From contig JASAOO010002806.1 in the NCBI GenBank assembly GCA_030849075.1, positions 1 through 10,000 of the forward strand: a DNA stretch of 10,000 nucleotides, given 5' to 3'. Position numbers and translations under genes: made by a program. The DNA comes from Zelonia costaricensis. Lineage: Eukaryota; Euglenozoa; Kinetoplastea; Trypanosomatida; Trypanosomatidae. Positions 1-6,800 of this stretch are shown here, piece by piece (position 1 is the stretch's first letter; the number at the start of each line of letters is the position of its first letter). The notes below the pieces were generated by a model. It worked only from the letters and a program-made list of their open reading frames with translations, searched no databases and was not told where the DNA came from.

Positions 1-110
1 CGCTCCGTCTCGTGACCACCTCGACCCTCCGCAATCTCGTTGCCCGAGGAGCGGGGAGAGGAGGCGGGGTCGGCGTTGTTGCGGCGGCGGTTGCGGCGAG
101 GCTGGCCCAT
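1..110 (-). CDS. N-terminus of an unidentified downstream gene (runs off the left edge)
   Basis: An ATG at 110-108 on the minus strand opens a frame with no stop to the window edge, giving the first 36 codons. It begins MGQPRRNRRRNNADPASSPR and continues in the same low-complexity Arg/Asn/Gly/Glu-rich style. The start context is good (tcaccATGG). A strong trans-splice acceptor lies 68 bases upstream, which would give a 67-base 5' UTR, and this is the main reason to believe the start. The encoded end is basic and looks disordered. I do not recognise the protein and assign no function. It begins Met-Gly, but residue 6 is Arg rather than Ser/Thr, so N-myristoylation is not well supported. It is the next gene in the same polycistronic direction as SCC2 and the tubulin fragment. 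Confidence 0.5.
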   Translation of the reverse strand, partial: MGQPRRNRRRNNADPASSPRSSGNEIAEGRGGHETE

Positions 111-177
111 GGTGACAGTCGGTGGAAGACGGAACAAGAAGAAGAAGAAGTAAGAAGGGGGTGGCGTGAAGTGGAGG

Positions 178-226
178 CTGGCGTGGGGGTCAAAAAGAAG
201 AAGGCGAAGAACGAAAGGGCTGGAGC
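178..226 (-). promoter_or_regulatory. Probable spliced-leader trans-splice acceptor for the left-edge gene
   Basis: Read on the minus strand, a pyrimidine-rich stretch (cctttcgttcttcgccttct and on, with a T5 run) is followed by the first AG at 179-178. No other AG occurs between this site and the ATG at 110. Trypanosomatid acceptors are a polypyrimidine tract followed by the first downstream AG, so this is the natural acceptor for the gene starting at 110. A second tract (CTT repeats, about 131-160) lies downstream of the AG and inside the predicted leader; it has no AG of its own before the ATG. Confidence 0.5.
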
Positions 227-626
227 TAACGGGGAGGTGTGTGCGTGAGGGAGCAACGGCAGAGGAACAAGGACAGAAGAGCAGGAAGAAGTAAGAGAGG
301 TGGCCCATACAAAGGAAAGGGGGGGATGCCACAGTGCGCTGGCTCCCTACTCGAAAGCTGAGGGGGGGGAGGTGCCCAGGCTCGCATGGCCGTGTACATG
401 AGGGGAGCGAGGACGGAAGAGGAGGGACCTCAGCCCCTGTCTTCGTCAGGAGGGGGGAGGGGGAACGCAGTGTCAAACTGCTCTCAAGTCACCACACGGC
501 TGAGGGGTGACGAGAGGTGGGGTAAAAGACGAGGGGGGGGACCGGACGTTCCCTTACGAGTTCATGCTTGTGTTGCTGTACGCAGGGGGGAGGGAAGTAA
601 ACACGTCTCAGGTGGGGGGGCTAGCA

Positions 627-833
627 TCAAGATCGCGCTCTAATTTGTGAGGGGGGCACAGTCCACAGAAGCCACACAATCGAACCGCGACGTCTCCGTC
701 CTCGATCGACCGGGCGGTAACCAGCGGGAGGCACCTCACACAGAAGCCGGGAAGGGACACAAGTGACGGGGGTCACCATCGTGCCCAGCAACAAGGGCGC
801 GAACAGAAACCAGTTCAACGAGAAACCAGACAT
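627..833 (-). CDS. Candidate 68-residue small ORF with hydrophobic N-terminus
   Basis: The minus-strand ATG at 833-831 opens a 68-codon frame ending in TGA at 629-627. It begins MSGFSLNWFLFAPLLLGTMV, so residues 8-16 form a hydrophobic core with a polar start, resembling a signal peptide or a single membrane anchor. The rest is Pro/Arg-rich with a few Cys. The ATG lies 29 bases after a near-ideal trans-splice acceptor, so a capped transcript with this ATG first is plausible. Against it: I recognise no family, the frame also stays open upstream of the acceptor to 941, the length is within chance in GC-rich DNA, and the acceptor could be left over from a tubulin-array spacer. Treat it as a hypothesis. 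Confidence 0.25.
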   Translation of the reverse strand: MSGFSLNWFLFAPLLLGTMVTPVTCVPSRLLCEVPPAGYRPVDRGRRRRGSIVWLLWTVPPSQIRARS

Positions 834-862
834 CTTCAAACGAACCTCTGGTACCACTTTTC

Positions 863-893
863 CTAAAAAAGAAAGAAAGGAGAGAACGAAGAG
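863..893 (-). promoter_or_regulatory. Strong trans-splice acceptor just 3' of the tubulin fragment
   Basis: On the minus strand, an almost pure pyrimidine tract (ttctctcctttctttctttt) ends in TTAG, with the AG at 864-863. It is the best acceptor-like signal in the window. It begins about 100 bases after the tubulin stop codon. In trypanosomatids an acceptor also sets the polyadenylation site of the gene upstream, so this would give the tubulin a very short 3' UTR. It may be the spacer acceptor of the ancestral tandem tubulin array, or it may serve the small ORF starting at 833. Confidence 0.55.
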
Positions 894-986
894 ACCCATA
901 CAGCGGAAAGGAGGAGAGGAATACAATCGACGGCAATGCATATCAGCGGCACATCATACGTCCGCGCCCGCACGCGTGCCCGCCGC

Positions 987-1313
987 TTAGTACTCCTCGA
1001 CGTCCTCCTCGCCCATGTCGTCCGCGGACTCGGCGCCCACCTCCTCGTAGTCCTTCTCGAGCGCGGCAAGGTCCTCGCGGGCCTCGGAGAACTCGCCCTC
1101 CTCCATACCCTCACCAACGTACCAGTGCACGAACGCGCGCTTGCTGTACATCAGGTCGAACTTGTGGTCGATGCGGGCGAACACCTCCGCGATCGCGGTC
1201 GAGTTCGCAATCATGCACACGGCGGGCTGCACCTTCGCGAGGTCGCCGCCCGGCACAACGGTCGGCGGCTGGTAGTTGATGCCGTACTTGAAGCCAGTCG
1301 GGCACCAGTCGAT
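987..1313 (-). pseudogene. Alpha-tubulin, 5'-truncated fragment (codons 345-451)
   Basis: The minus-strand frame matches alpha-tubulin from Asp345 (DWCPTGFK) through the conserved [35 protein letters not shown] and [20 protein letters not shown] stretches to the acidic tail and the C-terminal EEY that undergoes detyrosination. That is 107 of about 451 residues: roughly the last quarter, holding C-terminal domain helices. Homology stops sharply near 1308-1313. Upstream in frame there is no ATG before a TGA at 1352-1350, so it cannot make a normal tubulin. Two changes stand out: position 353 is Tyr where trypanosomatid tubulin has Cys, and 373 is Pro where alpha-tubulin has an invariant Arg. 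The N-terminal GTP-binding part is nowhere in the window. The best reading is a relic of a tubulin array; an assembly chimera is the main alternative. Confidence 0.85.
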
Positions 1314-1563
1314 CTCAAAACGCCAACGAGTGGCAGACAAAAAGAGGAATCAATAAACAAGACCGAACCGGCAAACAAGGCGCATACTCGTGGTCCCAGC
1401 CGACCGAAGGGAGGCTGGGAGAGGCGTCCGGGCCGCGCAGACCAAGCCCAGGAGGCAGAGGGGGAACCGAGGGAAACGAAGGGAAACAAAAAGAAACAAA
1501 AGCAACAACAGAATGAAGAGAACAAGTGAGGAGCAAGTAGGTTCAGGCCGAGCGAGGCGAACG
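1314..1563. other. Spacer between retroelement ORF and tubulin fragment
   Basis: This 250-base stretch has no gene. On the minus strand it is T- and C-rich, with one tract at about 1467-1530 and a second at about 1322-1378. The first tract is followed by an AG at 1416-1415, an acceptor-like arrangement. The next ATG (1385-1383) opens only 11 codons before the TGA at 1352-1350. The spacer could be the 3' UTR of the retroelement, but no minus-strand poly(A) tail is visible at the tubulin junction, so the element's true 3' end is not defined. Confidence 0.45.
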
Positions 1564-2405
1564 TCACTCATCTGCCGGCGGGCTGGACAGACGGCGTTGC
1601 CTGTCGGGGGGAAGGAACGAGAGCGCGCGAGCAATCACTGTGCGGAGTACCGAGGCATCCGTGGACCACAGTAGTCGAGCGAGCGGTGGTGAGCCAGACA
1701 TGGTGCAGGTCAAGACATGATGAACCGCGCCTCCATGTTCACATGGAATTGTTGCCGCACAGAGGGGACACCGGAATGGAGTGAGACACTCCCGGACAAA
1801 AGTCGCCGCCCCCAGAGAGGGCCAGTAACCAGTGCGGAGCTGGAGGGTCATCACAGCCTGATTGATCCGTAACTGAAGGGGCGGGAGACTCGTGGATGTG
1901 ACATTCCATCCTTCACAATCGGGCCGTAAGGCGCGGTGAAGGTCGGAGCGATGATCGAGGGTCGCAGCGATCAGCGCTGCAAGAGAACGTCGGGCTGCAT
2001 GCCGCGCGGCATCAACATGCCACGCAGCCGACAGTCGACCGTTCGCTTCACGCGCCGATTCCGCGAGCTTGTCGACCACGTCTCCCCTGGGATCGTCACA
2101 GTGGGAAAACATGTGGCATATGACGACACAGTCCACCGCATTGGCCAGGACGCACAAATGATGCCAAAGCAGTGGAGAGAATGGACCGTGCGTCGTCGGA
2201 CCCTTCGCTGCATGCATGAGCCAAATTAATGACTCTGTACAAACCAGAGCCGTGCGGCGCCCCCGCGCCACGACCGCGGTTGCAGCTTCACGCACCAGTT
2301 CCAGTAGCCTGAGGGCCGCCAACACCATCTTCTTTAACGCGCCGCGATGGCGGGGCACCACCACACGCAGAGGCGTGGGCAGAAAGCAGCAGCGTGTGGG
2401 GCACG

Positions 2406-2419
2406 CACACACACACACA
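2406..2419. repeat. (CA)7 microsatellite inside the retroelement remnant
   Basis: A perfect CA repeat on the plus strand. In the RNase H frame it is read as alternating Val/Cys (VCVC), a stretch not expected in a functional domain. It lies between the putative first RNase H Asp and the rest of the domain. Confidence 0.8.
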
Positions 2420-2466
2420 AACTCGAGCGCACAACGCGGATGCACACCGCTGTCAAACAGTGTGGA

Positions 2467-2477
2467 GGGGGGGGGGG
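2467..2477. repeat. G11 homopolymer run
   Basis: Eleven consecutive G on the plus strand, read as a Pro run on the minus strand. It lies between the endonuclease trace and the RNase H trace, close to where the reverse transcriptase should have been, so it is near the internal deletion junction. Confidence 0.85.
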
Positions 2478-2526
2478 CAGACAAGGGGCGGCAGGCACGA
2501 GCACCGCGCTGAAACCGACCACGGTC

Positions 2527-2705
2527 ATGGACCTCCTCACCGGGATCCCAGGAGGGGGGTGACGTGCATTGAAGTCGCTACAGATGACGTCGGGGCGAAG
2601 CTCTGTGGAGCCCCACACGCAGCACCGCGCGCACAGCAGCGCCGAGTGGCACACGCGAGTGTTGCAGCGCAGGTGGAGGAAAGCGAGCGAGGTGGCGAGC
2701 GGCTG
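2527..2705 (-). pseudogene. Retroelement remnant: APE-like endonuclease fragment, frameshifted
   Basis: A minus-strand frame open from 2705 contains RPDVICSDFNARHP (about 2597-2556). This is the family's GDFNA.H motif, which carries catalytic Asp and Asn of APE-type endonucleases, here with Gly replaced by Ser. The expected continuation, a W-D-P and D-R-G-R pattern, is present but in a different minus-strand frame (SWDPGEEVHDRGR, about 2553-2515). The frame change falls at or beside the G6 run at 2554-2559. The N-terminal part of the domain is not recognisable and the frame is closed by TGA at 2708-2706. The fragment runs without a stop into the RNase H frame. It confirms that the element is of the APE-endonuclease non-LTR class. 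An N lies at 2716, just upstream. Confidence 0.6.
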
Positions 2706-3371
2706 TCATGGCAGCNGCTGCGGACTAGAAAGCACTCGGCCAGGTGCAGATCGCTCAAGGAAGGAAGAACAGTTTCGCAGAAATTGATGGATGTGGAACA
2801 GGGTCAGCAGCCAATGCGCGCTCGAGGGCTCCTCAGCACTGCAAGAGAGATTCTGGGAATAAGGAGATGTGGTGCAGAGTGAATAGGCGAGAACAAGTAG
2901 TGGGCACCGCCGAGCAAAACACGAAACGGAAAGGAGTGTGCACGGCAAAGCATCAAAGCGGGGTCGGTGCGCAGGAGAGTCGGAGAGCAGCGCTCTGCAC
3001 ACCGTGTTGTCGCGACCGTCAAGGGAGGGAGACGTGCACACATGGCGAGCAGAGCCAATGTGCAACGGGGAGAGCTTCGCCGTTCCCGCGATAGGTGGGT
3101 GGGGGGCGGAGGAGCAAGCGCTGCGGCAACGGTGGCGTCGCTGCATCACGGGTAGGTGAAGCCTCAGGGGCACGCAGGTGCCACGGCGGAGGAGGGAGCG
3201 GGTGGCGGAACAGTCCTTGTGGAGTGGCAGCTTCGAGGAGGTCCCCCCAGCACAGCTTGTGTTCTCCACTGAACGACACCGGTATTGAACACGAAGAAAA
3301 CGCGAGCCTCTGAGTCTCATGTCGGATGGCGTTTGTGAGAAAAGTTCGCTCGCGTCCCACTGTTCCACACG

Positions 3372-3385
3372 TTTTTTTTTTTTTT
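3372..3385 (-). repeat. A14 run on the transcribed strand
   Basis: Fourteen T on the plus strand, so A14 in the direction of transcription, about 430 bases after the SCC2 stop. Retroposons in this lineage end in A-rich tails, so it may mark the 3' end of an old short retroposon lying upstream (about 3386-3800). No other hallmark was found; a simple slippage tract is equally possible. Confidence 0.8.
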
Positions 3386-3428
3386 GTGCCTCATTGAGTT
3401 TGTGTGCGTAAATGGCCCCTCTTTCCAA

Positions 3429-3464
3429 GTGTGTGTGTTTGTGTGTGTGTGTGTGTGTCTGTGT
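3429..3464. repeat. (GT)n microsatellite in the SCC2 3' flank
   Basis: An imperfect GT repeat with interruptions at about 3438-3440 and 3459. In the SCC2 transcript it would read (CA)n. Such tracts are common in trypanosomatid untranslated regions and are prone to length change. Confidence 0.85.
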
Positions 3465-3807
3465 ATTCACGTAGTGTGCGACGAAGGGAGGGGGGCAAAG
3501 AGAGAAGAGGTGAGGCAAAGGTGGATCCACGGACCGGGCAAACGCGCGCGGGGCGACAGGGGTGGCGTGCCTGCCGTCTCCAGAACTCGCCTGCGTTGCC
3601 CCCGGGGAGTCACGGTGTCGTGGCATCTGTGTCGTTGCGGAGGCTCCGACCCTCGGTCCCCTTCCCGGCGCGACCTTGCTTCCGTTTAGCTGTCTTCTCA
3701 CTTGCTCTTCTGAGTAGGCTAACCGCGACTCCGATAGAGTTCGGCGGCGGAGTGACACGCCAGCGGATGTTGAGCAGAGGAAGAAAGTGCCGTGCTGGCG
3801 TGCGCGC

Positions 3808-6800
3808 TTACACCTCGTCGAGGTCGCTGGCCTCCGGCGTCCTCTGCTGCCCAACCGAGGACGAGGCCGCACGGCTGGCGCTCGACCCGCTCGTCGACTC
3901 GCTCGCCTGCGACGACGCGGCACTCTCCACACTTGTCGCGTCGCTTGACGCGGTCGTGTCCGGCGATGTCGAACTCTGTCGCAGGCGCCGGCGCGGCCGT
4001 GCAGAGGCGCCAGCGCCATGCCGCTGCAGCCGCCCGCCTCCCGCTGCCGTCGCACCACCACCGCGCGCGCGCTTACGTGGCGCCGTCCCACGCCCCACGT
4101 CGCCAACCAAGTCGGCAGCGCTCTCCGCAAGCAGGGCGGCCTCCAGTGCGTCGGCGACGGCCCGCCACGCATCGGCAGCCGCGGAAGCCCCCGCCTCACT
4201 CGCGGGCGTCGTGGCCGCCTCCAACACGGGCCGCAGTGTGCACACCAGAAGATCGAGCTTCGCAGCGAGCTCGGCAGTGGCGGCGCGGTGGGCTGCTGCG
4301 CCTCCGCTGGGCATCAGCGCTGCTCCGCTGCCGCCGCTGTTGTGGATCGGACGTGCACGGCTCCGCTGTGCCCTCGCGCCGGTCACGCGGTACACGCCCG
4401 TGAGGCTGCAGCGGAGGTGGCAGAGCAGCAGCGCCCCCACCGCCCTCCAGTGCGCCGGTGTCCAGACTACCGCCGACCCCGAAGCCGTGTCGCCGTCACG
4501 CGCCGCGCCGCGGAGGTGGTCAAGGGCCGCCTGTCCAACGAGGTCGATGCCACTGCGAGCCTGCGCAAGCGTGTGCAGCACGTCGCTCTCGTGCTGGAAC
4601 GGCAGCGTCGCCAGCGCCAGGGTAATGTGGGCGAGGAGGAAGAGCGGGTGCGGCGGGCGACCCGCCGGCTGCGCCTGCGCCGCCTCCTCGCACCACGCCT
4701 GAGCCCTCCCGTCATGGTAGAAGCACCGCACCAGCGTCGTGACCGCGCTGTCGCGCAGGCGCTTGTGCAGCAGCGTGTAGAGGCCGCCGTACACGCTGCC
4801 GCCGCCGCCGCCCTCCACGCCGCCTGCTGCCAGCGCCGTCGACGCCGTGCCATCCCGCGGCGGCAGCACCGCGCTGCGCACCACGTCTGCACCGCACATG
4901 CGATGCAGCTGCACAGCCAGCGCCACCCCGCGGCTGACCGCAGCGCCGACCACCTCCTCGTGCCGCTCGCAGTGCGCCGCGAGACTGACCAGCGCCTGCC
5001 GTCGCAGCGGCGCGTGTGGATCGGCGCTGAGAGCGATGAGAACGTGCACGTACCGATCCGGCGGCAGCAGCCCGCCGTGGGCGGCTTGCTGAAGCAGGCG
5101 CAGGCACAACGCGCGGACCGGCACATGTGCCGTGCCAACGCTCAGCCGCGCGATGTCAGCGTGGAACTGCTGGAAGACCCACGTCGACATGCCGCTGTTC
5201 AACTCCTCGGCGCCACCCGCGGCGTGTGGGGGCCGCGGGGGTGCAACGCACTCCGCTGCACCCGCACCACGTGCAGCGCCACGAGCGGTGCGCCGAGCCT
5301 GGGGCTGTGCACACGCGGAGGCACCTGCGCCCGTGCGCCTGCTGCCGTGTTGACGGCGCGCAGACGACGGCGTCTCCGTGTTCGTCTCGCTCCCCATCGC
5401 CGCGCTCTCCCCGTCCTCCGCTTCCTCCTCTGCGCCCTCGTCCGCGCTGTCCGTCGCGTGTGCGGCGCTGGCGGTGCCGCCGAGGATGAGGGCCGCCGTG
5501 TCCAGCCGCGCCGCCCGCCGCGTCTCCGACTCCACCCGAGCGTCCTCCTCTATCAAGAAGTCGGAGAGGAGGGCGAGGCCCTGCAGCTGGTAGTTGGCAT
5601 CGCGGGACTGCAGCGCGGCGCGGATGCGCGGCTCGGCCGCGTGGAAGTACGTGGTCGGGTCGAGCACGCAGAGGGAGGCGATGACGCGCAGTGCCATGAC
5701 AGCGACCTTGTCGCGCGTCGCGGCGGACGCCGCCGCCCCGCCGCTTGCGGAGCAGGCGCTTAGCGTGTCCTCGATGAGCTGGTACGTGTTCGCCAGGATG
5801 CCGCGCCCGGCGAGGAGCGACTCGTGGCTGTGGCCGCCGCTGCCCGCGACGCCCCCCTCCCCCGCCTCCAGGGCGGCGCGCTGCGGGGGCGGGTGGTGCC
5901 GCCAGCCCGGGTACTGACGAAGGAACTCGGAGAGAAGGAAGAGGAATCGCTGCGTGTAGGCGACGCTCTGCGGCTGCGTCGCCAGCGTCGGGAGGAGGGC
6001 GCGCACGCGGGCGTAGTACGTGTTCATGAGGGAGTAGCACAGCTGCAGGTACGGCACGTTCACCGGCGCGGCGAGGCGGTGCTTGGCGCCGCACGTGATC
6101 ATGGCGCACAGGGCACCGCACGAGGCCACAATCACGCGCTGCTGGTACGGCCCCACGTACTTGCTCAGCAGCGTCGTCAGACAGAGTGCGAGCTGGTCGA
6201 GCGAGACGAGGGGCAGCTGCGGCGCACGCAGCAGGGCCTGCAGGGCCTGGGAACAGTGCACGAGCACCCCACCCAGCGCCTCCGTGGACTTTGCCAGCGG
6301 CGACGTCGGCGGCGGTGGGAACGCCACGGCCTGCAGCAGCACCTCCGCCAGCGGCTGCACCCACTCGGCACGCGCCTGTGCCAGGGCCCGCAGGGTCGCC
6401 ATGCACGCCACCGCGTCCTGCGCGGAGTGGAAGCACGTGTAGCGCGTCCACAGCACACGGGCCGCACACCGCATCACGTACAGCACCCGCGCGGCGTCGA
6501 CGGGCTGATGGCTGCTGCTGCGCGGGCGCCGGCGCAGAGACGCCGTGACCGCCAGGGATGCCGCTGCTTCGCTTGCCGGGCCGTGCATCGCACCGGCGGC
6601 AGTGACGCACGTGCAGGCGTGCACGCCCTGAAGCACCTGCACCAGGGGGTGCGCCTCACCCAGCTCGTACGGGAAGTCTGGTGCCGACTGCACCGTCAGC
6701 GCCACGAGCTCCGTGGCGAGCTGCGCGTGCGCCGCGGCCACGACACCGTCGGCATCGCCGAGTGTGACGACCCAGCGGTGCAGGAAGAGCCTCGCGACCT

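Larger units (their letters stand above)
180..986. other. Intergenic flank between the tubulin fragment and the left-edge gene
   Basis: No conserved gene is seen here. The plus strand is strongly purine-rich, with many G-runs of six to eight between about 318 and 660. The transcribed minus strand is therefore C- and pyrimidine-rich, as expected of trypanosomatid intergenic DNA that directs trans-splicing and coupled polyadenylation. The only further items are the acceptor at 863-893 and the small ORF at 627-833, listed separately. Confidence 0.6.
1564..2577 (-). pseudogene. Decayed ingi/L1Tc-type retroelement ORF: RNase H plus C-terminal CCHC finger
   Basis: The minus-strand frame is open from just after a TAG at 2580-2578 to the stop at 1564; its first ATG is at 2328. 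Numbering residues from 2484, RNase H-like features lie at about 8-145: a possible first Asp (LFDSGVH, residue 11), TES at 83-85 where active enzymes have TDS, and MFSHCDDPRGDVVDKLAESA at 125-144, matching the family's HCG...N..vD.lA motif with the last Asp kept and Asn lost. A region of the LQLRTGY type (215-220) follows, then a finger C239-x2-C242-x12-H255-x4-C260. This order is typical of the C-terminus of trypanosomatid non-LTR elements. Between the endonuclease trace upstream and RNase H there are only about 100 bases, so the reverse transcriptase is gone. The element is non-autonomous and dead. Exact family (ingi, L1Tc or a DIRE-type remnant) is inference. Confidence 0.7.
1564..2705 (-). 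mobile_element. Degenerate non-LTR retrotransposon remnant (ingi/L1Tc clade-like)
   Basis: This joins the two coding traces above into one element on the minus strand: endonuclease fragment, then RNase H, then CCHC finger, in the order of full-length trypanosomatid ingi/L1Tc elements but lacking the reverse transcriptase. Intact elements of this family are about 5 kb with one long ORF; here about 1.1 kb of recognisable sequence remains. Both ends are unclear: no 5' signature sequence, no 3' poly(A) and no target-site duplication could be seen. Genomes of Leishmania and relatives are known to carry such degenerate copies (DIREs) rather than active ones, which fits. The boundaries given are the limits of recognisable coding only. 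Confidence 0.65.
2709..3807. other. SCC2 3' flank / intergenic region without a supportable gene
   Basis: About 1.1 kb between the SCC2 stop and the first retroelement trace. On the minus strand it has many pyrimidine tracts and no conserved protein in any frame that I recognise. It includes a (GT)n tract, a T14 run (A14 in the transcript) and an N at 2716. Some of it may be the long 3' UTR of SCC2. It could also hold a SIDER-type retroposon or the lost 5' part of the remnant at 1564-2705; neither can be shown by eye. Confidence 0.5.

Noticed and set aside
12..248. Plus-strand 78-codon frame at the left edge
   Set aside because: It is antisense to the better-supported minus-strand start at 110, and its Gly/Glu/Lys-rich composition just reads the complement of pyrimidine tracts.
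987..1340. Functional short alpha-tubulin gene starting at 1340
   Set aside because: The codon at 1340-1338 is TTG and there is no in-frame ATG before the TGA at 1352-1350. Three quarters of tubulin, including the GTP site, is missing.
936..1529. Plus-strand 197-codon frame
   Set aside because: It is antisense to the tubulin fragment and its spacer; the tubulin reading on the other strand explains the conservation.
1564..2705. SLACS/CZAR or TATE type element
   Set aside because: SLACS/CZAR insert in spliced-leader genes and lack an APE-type endonuclease; TATE elements carry a tyrosine recombinase. The SDFNARH motif plus RNase H and CCHC finger fits the ingi/L1Tc group better.
2706..4199. 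Minus-strand frame of 497 codons
   Set aside because: It overlaps the SCC2 C-terminus in another frame, then crosses the (GT)n and A14 tracts as Thr-His and Lys runs and matches no family. Long chance frames are expected where GC is high.
3404..5763. Plus-strand frames of 432 and 581 codons
   Set aside because: They are antisense to SCC2, with Arg/Ala-rich composition typical of reverse-strand readings of GC-rich genes and no recognisable motif.
5156..6610. Minus-strand frame of 484 codons inside SCC2
   Set aside because: It is an alternative frame of the same strand. The in-frame SCC2 reading has the conserved HEAT and EEDARVE features and this one has none.
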